From NCBI GenBank assembly GCA_029212615.1, contig JARGPJ010000001.1:186001-250000 (forward strand): 64,000 nucleotides of DNA, read 5' to 3'. The notes under the pieces were generated by a model. The model was not told the DNA's origin. It ran no database searches and was given only the letters and a program-made list of their open reading frames with translations. Source of the stretch: Verrucomicrobiales bacterium (GTDB taxonomy: Bacteria; Verrucomicrobiota; Verrucomicrobiia; Verrucomicrobiales; DEV007). The position numbers and the translations under genes were made by a program. Shown here in pieces: positions 17,056-25,659 of this stretch (positions are counted from its first letter, which is position 1; each line of letters starts with the position of its first letter).

Positions 17056-18455
17056 CGATGCGTTTTCTTCTTCTCACTTTCACTCTGGGGCTTTTCGCAC
17101 CGCTGCAAGCAGGTGAGCGCCCCAATTTGATCATCATCATGGTCGATGACATGGGCTACGCGGGCCTCAGTTGTTTCGGAAATCCCTACTTTAATACCCC
17201 GGAACTGGATCGACTTGCCGCGGAGGGAATGCGTTTCACCGACTTCCATTCCTCGGGGACGATGTGTTCCCCTACCCGGGCGGGACTGCTCACGGGACGC
17301 TACCAGCAGCGGGCCGGCATCGAAGCCGTGATTCACCCGAAATCGGACCACCCGGAACACCGGAAAGGGCTGCAATTGTCAGAAACGACTTTTGCCGAGG
17401 TCCTCAGGGAAGCAGGATACACCACTGGACTCGTAGGGAAGTGGCATCAGGGCTACCCTCAGAATTCCGGAGACTTTCACCCGCAACATCACGGCTTCGA
17501 CGAATTCGTAGGCTACCACAGCGGCAATATCGATTTCATCAGCCACGTTGGAGACCACAGGCGACACGACTGGTGGCACGGCAAAAAGCGCACGGAGGAG
17601 GAAGGATACAGCACCCACCTGATCAACGAATACGCAGACGACTTTGTGAGGCGTCACGCCCTGTCTGATAAGCCTTTCTGCCTCTACATCGCCCACGAAG
17701 CGATTCACAACCCCATCCAGGTGCCCGGCGACCCCGTCCGCCGCACCGAGGACGAATGGACGAGATGGGACTGGCGTAGTGCCCCCCAAGAGGCCGTCAT
17801 TGAAAAGTATCGAGGCATGACTCTTCCCGTCGATAAAGGTCTCGGGCAGCTCCGCCAAACCCTGGCGGAACTGGGAGAAACAGAAAACACCTTCATCTTC
17901 TTTTTCTCAGACAACGGCGGGGCAAAGGAGTTTCCAAGCAACAGCCCTCAGTTTCGGGGACAAAAAGGATCCGTCTACGAAGGAGGGCACCGCGTCCCGG
18001 CCATCGCCCATTGGCCCGGAAGAATTCAACCGGGCACAGTCAGTGACCAAACCCTGTTCAGCCTCGACCTCATGCCGACGATGCTCTCTCTCGCCGGCGC
18101 CGAAGATGAAAACCTGCCACTCGATGGCGTTGATCTCTCCCCTCTTCTCTTCGAAGAGAAAGCTCTGAAATACCGGACACTCTTCTGGGCATCCCTTGGA
18201 AATGGGGGCGACCGCGCAGAAGCCGTGCGGTCCGGTCCATGGAAGCTGGTCGTCCATCATCCGGAGGCGGCCCCGGGAACTTTCGAAAACGGAAGGCCCG
18301 AGCTCTACCACCTGGGCGATGACCCCGCCGAAACCACCGACCTTCACCTCACGCACCCTGACAGATCTGCCAACATGCTCGGAGAATTAAAAGCCTGGTA
18401 TGCGGACACGCAGAAAGGCGCGACGCCACAATCCGGCGGCTGGCCCGCCCTCTAG
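17052..18455 (+). CDS. Secreted S1-family sulfatase
   Basis: A type I (formylglycine) sulfatase of 467 residues with a signal peptide (MTMRFLLLTFTLGLFAPLQA). NLIIIMVDDMGYAG supplies the metal-binding Asp pair, and CSPTRAGLLTGRY holds the C-x-P-x-R signature whose Cys72 must be converted to formylglycine. GKWHQG, FFFSDNGG and RGQKGSVYEGGHRVP follow as expected. It removes sulfate esters from a secreted or dietary polysaccharide or other substrate. The maturase (anaerobic SME or FGE) is not in the window. It is the last gene of the DUF3592-HDAC-sulfatase operon. Confidence 0.96.
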   Translation: MTMRFLLLTFTLGLFAPLQAGERPNLIIIMVDDMGYAGLSCFGNPYFNTPELDRLAAEGMRFTDFHSSGTMCSPTRAGLLTGRYQQRAGIEAVIHPKSDHPEHRKGLQLSETTFAEVLREAGYTTGLVGKWHQGYPQNSGDFHPQHHGFDEFVGYHSGNIDFISHVGDHRRHDWWHGKKRTEEEGYSTHLINEYADDFVRRHALSDKPFCLYIAHEAIHNPIQVPGDPVRRTEDEWTRWDWRSAPQEAVIEKYRGMTLPVDKGLGQLRQTLAELGETENTFIFFFSDNGGAKEFPSNSPQFRGQKGSVYEGGHRVPAIAHWPGRIQPGTVSDQTLFSLDLMPTMLSLAGAEDENLPLDGVDLSPLLFEEKALKYRTLFWASLGNGGDRAEAVRSGPWKLVVHHPEAAPGTFENGRPELYHLGDDPAETTDLHLTHPDRSANMLGELKAWYADTQKGATPQSGGWPAL

Positions 18456-18512
18456 GGCAAATCACTCATCATTCGTCATTTGCATCCCCAAAGTTCCCAC
18501 CTTTCTTAGATT

Positions 18513-19964
18513 ATGTCCCGCCTCTCCAGTCTCGCCCTTCTCCTCCTCATCTGCTGCTCCTACGCTCAGGCAGGCAGCCCCGAAGAAGTCATTGCCGAGA
18601 TGGAAAAAATTCAGAACGAGTCAGCAACCCGAACGGCCTCGATCGGACTTTGCTTCATTCCGCTCGACGGGGAACTCTCCGATGCGCAGGGCTACCGGAT
18701 CGACACAGGACTGATCCCCGCCTCAACGATGAAGGCGATCACTACCGCCACGGCCAATGAAACCCTTGGCCCTGACTTTACCTTTCAAACCCGCCTCGAG
18801 ACCGCCGGCACAGTGAATGAAGCGGGCACACTCAACGGGCATCTTATCGTTCGAGGTGGTGGCGACCCCACCCTGGCTGAGTCAGGCATTTCTTCGACGT
18901 TCTCAAAATGGAAGGCAGCAATGCTCGAAGCAGGCATCAAAAAAATCGAAGGATCCATCGTCGGGGACGCCTCCATTTTCGGAACGAAGCGGGTTTCAGA
19001 CTCCTGGCCCTGGAATGACTTCGGGAACTACTACGGGTCCGGACCGTGCGGTCTAACATTCCACCAGAACCAGTTCTTCGCCTCCTTCAGCACTCCAAGC
19101 GTCGGAGGACCGGCTCCGCTTATCGGCACCGACCCGAAACTTCCTGACGTAAAATTTTTCAACGAGATGCGGGTGGGATCCTCAGGCTCCGGAGACAACG
19201 GCTACATTTACGGAGCGCCCTATGGCAAAACCATCTACCTGAGAGGCACCGTTCCCAACACCGGCTCGAGCTTCACAATCAAAGGTGCCCTCCCCGACCC
19301 TGCCTTTTTCTGCGCGCGGGCATTCACGAAGTATCTCTCCGGCGGTGGCTTCGAAGTCACCGGCGACCCGACCACTATCCGCCTCATGACTGATGCGGGG
19401 GAATCTCCCGCCGCCCGGAAAATCATTCACGAGCAGGAGTCCTCCTCACTGAAAGATATCATGTATTCGACAAACATGAAATCGGTCAACCTGCGCGCCG
19501 AATGCATCTTCAGAATGATCGGACACGATGCCTCCGGAAAGGGTACCATCGATGCTTCAGCCAAAGCGGTCCGCGATCACTGGTCTGCGAAGGGAGTCGA
19601 CATGACCGGCTACTACATGGACGACGGCGCGGGTCTCTCGCGAGCGAACACCGTGACCCCCCGACAAATGGCGGGCATCCTCTATCTCGCGGCTCAAGGC
19701 AACGACTTTGATGCCTTCAAATACACCCTCCCTGTCGCCGGCCAGTCGGGAACTTTACGCAGCATCGGCGGAGGCACCGCCGCATCGGGGCGGGTGCGGG
19801 CCAAAAGCGGGACAATCGGACGAGTACGGAACTACGCCGGTTATCTCGATGCACGTTCCGGAAAAAAATATGCCTTCGCCATTTTCATGACCAACTACTC
19901 CGGCGACCTCAGCACCATTAAATCCCGGATCGTCCGGGTATGGAGTAAAATGGTGGCAATGTGA
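18513..19964 (+). CDS. dacB: D-alanyl-D-alanine carboxypeptidase/endopeptidase (PBP4, S13)
   Basis: The 483-residue periplasmic enzyme trims and cleaves peptidoglycan cross-links. A signal peptide (SSLALLLLICCSYAQA) precedes the S13 catalytic motifs: S71-x-x-K74 in IPASTMKAI, SxN in YSTNMKSVN, and KSG in VRAKSGTIGRVRNYAG in place of the usual KTG. The domain between SxxK and SxN is large, as in PBP4. The 58-bp gap after the sulfatase contains a 6-bp inverted repeat (GCAAAT/ATTTGC) but no clear terminator, so read-through from the operon upstream is possible. Confidence 0.93.
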   Translation: MSRLSSLALLLLICCSYAQAGSPEEVIAEMEKIQNESATRTASIGLCFIPLDGELSDAQGYRIDTGLIPASTMKAITTATANETLGPDFTFQTRLETAGTVNEAGTLNGHLIVRGGGDPTLAESGISSTFSKWKAAMLEAGIKKIEGSIVGDASIFGTKRVSDSWPWNDFGNYYGSGPCGLTFHQNQFFASFSTPSVGGPAPLIGTDPKLPDVKFFNEMRVGSSGSGDNGYIYGAPYGKTIYLRGTVPNTGSSFTIKGALPDPAFFCARAFTKYLSGGGFEVTGDPTTIRLMTDAGESPAARKIIHEQESSSLKDIMYSTNMKSVNLRAECIFRMIGHDASGKGTIDASAKAVRDHWSAKGVDMTGYYMDDGAGLSRANTVTPRQMAGILYLAAQGNDFDAFKYTLPVAGQSGTLRSIGGGTAASGRVRAKSGTIGRVRNYAGYLDARSGKKYAFAIFMTNYSGDLSTIKSRIVRVWSKMVAM

Positions 19965-19997
19965 AATCCGGCATCACTGACAGGCACCCCGCCCCCC

Positions 19998-20426
19998 TCA
20001 AGACTTTCCGTCCAGATACTTCCAGGCCCCCTTATAACGCCGGAACCGCGAACGCTCGTGTAACTCCTGCGGCTCATCGTTGTAGTAATACTGAGCGACG
20101 AACTCCACTTTTCCGACCTTGTCATCCTTCCCCCCCTTCACGACATCGAGGATTTCGAGACCGCTCCAATTCACTTCCCGGATATTGCTCTCCAACTCCT
20201 CCTTCAACCGGGGAGTCCGTGTATCGGGGTGAGTCGACTCAACAAGGTAATCCGTGAGCCGGAAAAAATACGCGCTGTATCGCGACCGCATCAACTGCTC
20301 TGCCGTATCCGGCTTCGCCCGACCGTAGTGATAGGGCATGCAACAAGCTTCATACTTCTGCCAGCTTTTGCACGGGCAAAGAGAGACTTCACGCTCGCGG
20401 GGCACCCAGTTGGGATCATTACTCAT
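19998..20426 (-). CDS. YchJ family SEC-C motif protein
   Basis: A 142-residue soluble protein. The SEC-C zinc motif CPCKSWQKYEACC (positions about 18-30) is followed by AEQLMRSRYSAYFFRLTDYLVESTHPDTR and a beta-rich NTF2-like domain ending FRRYKGAWKYLDG, which is the YchJ family layout. The role is unknown; the SEC-C motif is a zinc-binding module otherwise found at the end of SecA. It converges on dacB with a 33-base gap. Confidence 0.92.
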   Translation of the reverse strand: MSNDPNWVPREREVSLCPCKSWQKYEACCMPYHYGRAKPDTAEQLMRSRYSAYFFRLTDYLVESTHPDTRTPRLKEELESNIREVNWSGLEILDVVKGGKDDKVGKVEFVAQYYYNDEPQELHERSRFRRYKGAWKYLDGKS

Positions 20427-20506
20427 GCCTTCTTTGTCCCATGCACACCTCTAAAAATCCAATGCAAAACCACGAAGAGATGATGATTGATAAGCCTTCC
20501 TCCCTG

Positions 20507-20619
20507 TTGACAGAAGGGATTCTCTAGCGGAAATAGGCATTGCCAAACCGCAGCGAGTGGCCTTTCGGGGTCACTCCATGTGCTGAAGCCCCGGTGTTCT
20601 CCCACCGGGGTTTCTTTTT
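20507..20619 (+). ncRNA. Candidate small RNA with promoter box and terminator
   Basis: The 198-bp gap between ychJ and the esterase gene has no + strand gene to explain a strong + strand terminator. A consensus -35 box TTGACA lies at 20507-20512. A weakly matching -10 lies near 20530-20540 (GAAATAGGCAT). Then follow a perfect 8-bp hairpin, GAGTGGCC-TTTCGG-GGTCACTC (20555-20576, one G-U pair), a 12-base linker, and the terminator at 20589-20619. The predicted transcript is about 75-80 nt. It does not resemble 4.5S, 6S, tmRNA or a riboswitch I recognise. Its - strand lies beyond the esterase stop, where the hairpin has no T-run. Confidence 0.5.
20589..20619 (+). terminator. Strong intrinsic terminator (+ strand)
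   Basis: CCCCGGTG-TTCTCC-CACCGGGG is a perfect 8-bp stem followed directly by TTTCTTTTT. The T-run is on the + strand only, although both flanking genes are on the - strand. Confidence 0.85.
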
Positions 20620-20624
20620 GCCCG

Positions 20625-21494
20625 CTAATCCAGCCATCCTAACTCAACCAGAAAGGTATCGAGTTGGGCCAGGGTTTGAGGCAATGCCGGCTCATTTCCC
20701 CCGGCCGGTTTCTTTCCTGCATTGAAAAACCCGTGCCCCTCTCCGTCATACCCGTGCAGGACACAGATCACTCCGGCTTCCTGCATTTCCGAGGCAAAGA
20801 GTTCAGCCGTTGCATAAGGAACGGTATCGTCCGCTTTCCCATGAAAAATAATGCAGGGCGGCGCTTCTTTCGAAACATGATGGACCGGAGACAGGGATTC
20901 AGGCTCGACTCCCATTCGCTCTTTCATTTCCTCACTTCGATCCTCGCCCCAGAAATCTTTCCCTTCGAAGGGGGCAATCACACAGGCTGGATTAAATAGA
21001 GCAAGAAGCTCAGGTTTCGAACCCGGGTCGTCCGGAATCACGCCGAGACAAGCAGCAATGTGCCCCCCGGCGCTTCCCCCGCCGGCACCAACCCGTCCCG
21101 GATCAACCCCCAGCTCCGCTGCATTTTTCCGGATGAATCGCATCGCATCACGGGCATCTTCAACACAATCTTTAGCGAGAGTTCCATGACGTGTCGCGAC
21201 ACGATAATCGGCGACAAAGGCAACCATTCCTCTATCAGCCAGATACTCCGCATGTGTCTCAAACTGAGCAGGGGAACCGGCATTCCACCCCCCGCCGAAG
21301 AAAAAAACAATCGCAGGGCGGGCATCGGAAGGCTTCCAGTCATGAGGTCGGAAAGACCACATCTTCAAGGGAACGTCTCCCGCGGTTTGGTAGACATACT
21401 CAGTGGCATCCTCAAAAACAGGCGGATAATCAAACGCATCCGAGGCGGTCACAAAAAACGAGAATAAACAGAACAGGGCCGAAAAGAATTTCAT
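20625..21494 (-). CDS. Secreted alpha/beta hydrolase, HSL/esterase-lipase type
   Basis: The 289-residue protein has a signal peptide (MKFFSALFCLFSFFVTASDA). It carries the oxyanion FFFGGGWNAGS, the nucleophile elbow GGGSAGGHIAA, the acid in FHGKADDTVPY and the His in DGEGHGFFN, so the triad is complete. This group (Abhydrolase_3, hormone-sensitive-lipase-like) includes esterases acting on small acyl esters; the substrate is unknown. It is transcribed alone. Confidence 0.9.
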   Translation of the reverse strand: MKFFSALFCLFSFFVTASDAFDYPPVFEDATEYVYQTAGDVPLKMWSFRPHDWKPSDARPAIVFFFGGGWNAGSPAQFETHAEYLADRGMVAFVADYRVATRHGTLAKDCVEDARDAMRFIRKNAAELGVDPGRVGAGGGSAGGHIAACLGVIPDDPGSKPELLALFNPACVIAPFEGKDFWGEDRSEEMKERMGVEPESLSPVHHVSKEAPPCIIFHGKADDTVPYATAELFASEMQEAGVICVLHGYDGEGHGFFNAGKKPAGGNEPALPQTLAQLDTFLVELGWLD

Positions 21495-21614
21495 CCGGAA
21501 AGTCTACTGATTCCCCCGCAATGAAACAACTCCGCTCATGCGTATGATCAAACCCGCAGGGCCGTCGAGCCCCAACTCCTCTAAGCCTTCAGGATACAAA
21601 TCACTGGTGTTTCG

Positions 21615-23162
21615 CTATTCCACCGGCTCCACCGATTCAGCAAAGTAACGAGGCAGGTCCTGCCGAAACAGATCATCAAGTTGCGTTGCATGGGAAATCG
21701 CTCCCGATGAGGGAAAGGGCACCAGGGTGAATCGATAGCGCCGCCCCTTTTTAAGTCCCGCCGTCGATGCGAGCGTCCGGTCCTGAAAGGCCCAGAGGAA
21801 AACAAAGGCTTCACCTTCGCTGTACTCCCCGCTCTCCATCGCAATCTCACCGACGAGCACAGAGTAGATCGCGGAATCATACGCCGTCTCGAGAGGGTCA
21901 CCTATCCTTGAGCGATCATGCACGACACCGGTTAACGTCATCACATCAGGACGAACACTCCCTGATCGCGACCGTGGATTGAACTCCACTCTTTCCCACC
22001 GAACCCCGGCCCGCCGCCCCGGGATCTCCGCGAGGAGGAGATCCCGGGCCGAGAAAACCCAGATCACCTTTTTCTTCTTCGCGACGACATCGAGTGGCAG
22101 TGCCGCGAAAGCTTTCCGGGCTCCACTTGCCCCGCCCCCGTTGATAGCAATCACATGAAACTGAAGGCCTGACTGTCCTGAAAGATGGCTTGCCAGCCCT
22201 GCACCAATCCTTTCCTCACCACTCTCACCAAACCCCAATGAAGGATCATCGTAAATGTTCACGAAACTATCACCCAGCAGAGCATAAGGGGACTCCGGGT
22301 TCGGAGCGACCGGATTTCCGAGCTCCGCATCGATCACCTGCACCAGGGGCTGCGACTCTTCCGGAAAACAACCATCGGCCTCCCCCAGGCCTAACATATC
22401 AACTAAGTCGCCTCGATTTTCGCGTTCAACTTCCCGCATCCCTGTAACAAGCCCACCCTTCGGCAACGCCGCTGCGTCGGCGATCAAAACAGCCGCCTTC
22501 TGCACCGCCCCGGAACTCCAATGGGTGTCCTGATCCAGAAAGGGCTCAGCCCCTTCGAGCGCCGGCATCAAATCCACAAAGGTGATTCCCGCCTCTGAAA
22601 TCCGCTCTTTCATCAAATGCCAGAAAGCCGGAACCGAATCATGATTTATACCGCGGACCGACACCTTCATTGATTTCGTCGGCACCGGCACCACAAGCAA
22701 TTCAATACCCCGTTCACGAAGCTGATCCGAGAATTCAAGAATGACCGGCAACGGGTCCTGCCAGGGAGTTCCCCCCGGAGCCCGGGCCACCGAAGTGGGC
22801 TCCCTGTAGAACGGTCCTTTTCCGATCACGGAATCGATATCGGGACGGTAATGGAGAGTTCCCTGCCCCCCCATGACAACACGGGAATTCCCTTCCCGCA
22901 AACCACAGCTCAGGATTGACTGATCCCTCTCCCGCCACTGCTGAAAGACAGTCGCGTCAGAAAATGCCGAATCGATATCCCGCAAAACACTGCGAAAAGA
23001 CTTACCTTGTTCCGGCTTGGACAGAGCCAAGTCAAAGGAGCTCAATGAAAGAATCAACGGAACGACGAGAAAGAGAATAAACGTCGTGATTCCGACTAAA
23101 AGAGTGATTGGTCCCGGCACTACTTCCTCTCTCAGGTCCTCTTTCGAATAGGGATTCTTCAT
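21615..23162 (-). CDS. AlgJ/AlgX-like SGNH O-acetyltransferase partner
   Basis: A 515-residue protein anchored by one N-terminal TM helix (LVGITTFILFLVVPLILSLSS) with the rest outside the membrane. The domain resembles AlgJ/AlgX: ELLVVPVPTKSMK, the DxxHW-type motif LDQDTHWSS, and a GDSFV block (ALLGDSFVNIYDD) that gives the SGNH Ser, here after the DTHW motif as in AlgJ. These proteins receive acetyl from a membrane MBOAT partner and place it on a polysaccharide. A beta-rich C-terminal region of about 130 residues has no clear homologue to me. It begins one base after the stop of the MBOAT gene, forming a two-gene cassette. Confidence 0.85.
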   Translation of the reverse strand: MKNPYSKEDLREEVVPGPITLLVGITTFILFLVVPLILSLSSFDLALSKPEQGKSFRSVLRDIDSAFSDATVFQQWRERDQSILSCGLREGNSRVVMGGQGTLHYRPDIDSVIGKGPFYREPTSVARAPGGTPWQDPLPVILEFSDQLRERGIELLVVPVPTKSMKVSVRGINHDSVPAFWHLMKERISEAGITFVDLMPALEGAEPFLDQDTHWSSGAVQKAAVLIADAAALPKGGLVTGMREVERENRGDLVDMLGLGEADGCFPEESQPLVQVIDAELGNPVAPNPESPYALLGDSFVNIYDDPSLGFGESGEERIGAGLASHLSGQSGLQFHVIAINGGGASGARKAFAALPLDVVAKKKKVIWVFSARDLLLAEIPGRRAGVRWERVEFNPRSRSGSVRPDVMTLTGVVHDRSRIGDPLETAYDSAIYSVLVGEIAMESGEYSEGEAFVFLWAFQDRTLASTAGLKKGRRYRFTLVPFPSSGAISHATQLDDLFRQDLPRYFAESVEPVE

Positions 23163-23163
23163 C

Positions 23164-24582
23164 TTAAAACTGGAAATAGAGAAACGGGTTAAACCCCTGA
23201 AGAGACATTACCCTGACACTAATAAAAGTAAGACCAAGTCCTGCAGCCACCTTCCACCAAACAAGCCTTTCAAGGAACTCTCTGCTATTCGGAAAGAATA
23301 GCGCAATGATTAAGCAGACACACAACTGCCCGAGCTCGACCGGGCGGAGGATGAGTTCATGAAGCAATCCCTGTTCTTCTCCTGCCTCACCAAATCCGCT
23401 CATGGCTTTGAGATAGTTCACCGCCACCCCACATGACTCTGACCGGAAGAATACCCAGGTAACGAGCAGCAAGACCCCGGTGACGGCTCGCCCGATTACT
23501 CGTGGAATCGGCAGATTGAATCGCTCCCTCCCCCATCGTTCCAACGCGAGAATAGCACCGTGCAATGCCCCCCAGATCACAAAGGTCCATTGAGCACCGT
23601 GCCATACTCCTCCGATCAACATGACGAGAAGTAGATTCAAATAGGTTCTCGCTCGGCCCCGCCGGTTTCCACCCAGCGGAATATAAAGGTAGTCCCGGAG
23701 AAATCCGGAGAGCGATATATGCCACCGTCGCCAGAACTCCGTCAAACTCGTACTTTTGTATGGCGAATCAAAATTCTCCATGAACCGGAACCCCATCATG
23801 CGGCCTAATCCCAGGGCCATATCGGAATAAGCCGAGAAGTCGAAGTATATCTGGAGTGCATAGGTCACTGCCCCCACCCAGGCCGCTAGAGCACTGAGCG
23901 ATCCGCCCCCTGCCTCAAAGCAGGTATCGGCAATTTGCCCCATTGGATTCGCGAGAAGAATCTTCTTGGCGAAGCCGTAATTAAACCGGGTCATCCCGGC
24001 AGCAAATCCCTGCATGGTATGACTTCGGTTTCTCAACTGCTCCGAGATCGCCCCGTAACGAACGATGGGACCGGCAACCAACTGCGGGAACATCGATACA
24101 TAACAGGCGAAATCGGCAAAATTTTTCGCCGCCTTCGCATGCCCCCGATATAGATCGATGCTGTAACTCATCGATTGAAAGGTGTAGAAAGAAATCCCCA
24201 CCGGCAGCACGATATACCTCAGGAAATCCGGCGCCCCGACTGGTTCCCACCCCATCCATGTCGCAAGTCCCCCGATACTATCCGAAACGAAAATAGCGTA
24301 TTTGAAAAAACCGAGAGACAATAGATTCACCGAAATCGAAACCCACAACGCAGTTTTCCCCGCCAACGGTGACTGCCCTTCTTTCGAGATGACACCACCG
24401 CAGAGGTAATCCACAAGGGTCGATCCGAACATCAGGAGAACGAACCACGGATTCCACCATCCGTAGAACACATAACTGAGCAAGGTGAGCGTGATCGACT
24501 TCCATCTAAATGGAGTCAAATAATAGAGCAGCAACGCAATCGGCAGGAACCCGAAGAGAAAGATATGGGAGGAGAAGACCAA
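23164..24582 (-). CDS. MBOAT family O-acyltransferase (AlgI-like)
   Basis: The 472-residue polytopic protein starts MVFSSHIFLFGFLPIALLLYYL, typical of AlgI. It carries VGISFYTFQSMSYSIDLYRG, YFDFSAYSDMALGLGRMMGF, EFWRRWHISLSGFLRDYLYIPLGGNR and the catalytic-His segment GGVWHGAQWTFVIWG. It should move acetyl groups across the inner membrane to an extracytoplasmic acceptor together with the SGNH protein downstream. Known cassettes of this kind acetylate alginate, cellulose or peptidoglycan; here no alginate or cellulose genes are nearby, so the polymer is unknown. Confidence 0.95.
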   Translation of the reverse strand: MVFSSHIFLFGFLPIALLLYYLTPFRWKSITLTLLSYVFYGWWNPWFVLLMFGSTLVDYLCGGVISKEGQSPLAGKTALWVSISVNLLSLGFFKYAIFVSDSIGGLATWMGWEPVGAPDFLRYIVLPVGISFYTFQSMSYSIDLYRGHAKAAKNFADFACYVSMFPQLVAGPIVRYGAISEQLRNRSHTMQGFAAGMTRFNYGFAKKILLANPMGQIADTCFEAGGGSLSALAAWVGAVTYALQIYFDFSAYSDMALGLGRMMGFRFMENFDSPYKSTSLTEFWRRWHISLSGFLRDYLYIPLGGNRRGRARTYLNLLLVMLIGGVWHGAQWTFVIWGALHGAILALERWGRERFNLPIPRVIGRAVTGVLLLVTWVFFRSESCGVAVNYLKAMSGFGEAGEEQGLLHELILRPVELGQLCVCLIIALFFPNSREFLERLVWWKVAAGLGLTFISVRVMSLQGFNPFLYFQF

Positions 24583-24664
24583 AATGAAGAGGCTTCGTAT
24601 TATTCCCGACAGATCATTTTCAGCAAGAGGATTCAGGTTTGTGGTGACAAACGAATCACTGTTT

Positions 24665-24670
24665 TATAAT
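24665..24670 (+). promoter_or_regulatory. -10 box TATAAT
   Basis: A perfect TATAAT precedes the membrane protein gene; TTGTGG/TGGTGA about 17-20 bases upstream could serve as a weak -35. An in-frame ATG at 24669 overlaps this box, so transcription would start beyond it and translation must begin at the next ATG, 24705. Confidence 0.6.
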
Positions 24671-24704
24671 GGGACGCGAAACGTTGAACTGTCACTATCT
24701 CCGC

Positions 24705-25658
24705 ATGGAAAACCGCCCTATCGAATTTGTTACCCCAAGCAAACGCGCTTTCGAGCGAATGAAAGACATTCTCTTTCGCCCTTTTGATATGCAAAAGTGG
24801 TTTATCCTTGGTTTCAGCGCCTGGCTTGCCACCCTCGTTGAAGGAGGAGGATCCTCGGGGTCCGGCGGAGGAGGAGATACTTCAGGATTCGAAACGGACG
24901 ATTTTTCCCTCTCCGATACCTTGAGTAAAATGAGCTCGTGGATACAGGAGCATCTCATGATCATCCTGATCATCGGAGGAGTCGTTCTCCTGCTCATTGC
25001 CGTCGTAGTGGTTGCGCTGACCTGGGTTCAATCCCGCGGAAAACTGATGTTCATCGACAACGTCATGAACAACCGGGCCCGAATCAGTGAACCCTGGAAA
25101 GACTTTCGAGGGCCTGCTAACTCGCTCTTTGTCTGGCTGCTTGTTTACGGAGGCATTGTTTTCCTCTCCCTTACCCTTCTCATCGGCTGCGCCCTGTTCA
25201 CCGCCTGGCCGATGATGAAATCCGGGAGTTTTGATACCGGAACCATTCCGGTTTTTGTCGGCCTCGGAGCGATCTTAATCGCGATGAGTCTTGCCGCCGC
25301 CTACATCAACGTACTGCTCGAGAATTTTATTATTCCTCTAATGCACCATGACCGGATCTGCACAACGGAGGCATGGAAAAGATTTCTTTCTCTGCATTCC
25401 CGCCGAACAGGTTCATTCGTTCTCTTCTTCCTCTGGACACTCCTCCTCCGTACCGCCTCCGCTTTTATCATCCTCGCTCTCGTCCTGGGAACTTGCTGCA
25501 TCGCCTTGATCCCACTGATCATCCCCTACCTCGGAACGGTGATTCTCCTACCCGTTTTTGTATTCTTCAGGCTTCTTGGCCCGGAGTTCCTGAAACAGTT
25601 CGGCGACGAATTTGATACCATGATCGACGGGAGGGAACCGCCCTCTCTGCCTGCTTAA
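24705..25658 (+). CDS. Polytopic membrane protein of unknown function
   Basis: About 317 residues. MENRPIEFVTPSKRAFERMKDILFRPFDMQKWFILGFSAWLA is followed by a short Gly/Ser-rich loop (EGGGSSGSGGGGD), then TM helices around LMIILIIGGVVLLLIAVVVVAL, SLFVWLLVYGGIVFLSLTLLIG, VFVGLGAILIAMSLAAAYINV, FVLFFLWTLLLRTASAFIILALVLGTCC and LIPLIIPYLGTVILLPVFVFF. The pattern is like the bacterial DUF7544-type membrane proteins but I am not sure of the family. The start at 24705 is preferred because the alternative ATG at 24669 falls inside a TATAAT box. It converges on tsaB with one base between the stop codons. Confidence 0.75.
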   Translation: MENRPIEFVTPSKRAFERMKDILFRPFDMQKWFILGFSAWLATLVEGGGSSGSGGGGDTSGFETDDFSLSDTLSKMSSWIQEHLMIILIIGGVVLLLIAVVVVALTWVQSRGKLMFIDNVMNNRARISEPWKDFRGPANSLFVWLLVYGGIVFLSLTLLIGCALFTAWPMMKSGSFDTGTIPVFVGLGAILIAMSLAAAYINVLLENFIIPLMHHDRICTTEAWKRFLSLHSRRTGSFVLFFLWTLLLRTASAFIILALVLGTCCIALIPLIIPYLGTVILLPVFVFFRLLGPEFLKQFGDEFDTMIDGREPPSLPA

Positions 25659-25659
25659 T

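Noticed and set aside
18456-18512. GCAAAT/ATTTGC inverted repeat as terminator between sulfatase and dacB
   Set aside because: Only 6 bp with a 15-base loop and no T-run; too weak to call.
20540-20725. 61-codon + frame over the small-RNA candidate
   Set aside because: It runs through the terminator hairpin into the antisense of the esterase gene; composition is not protein-like.
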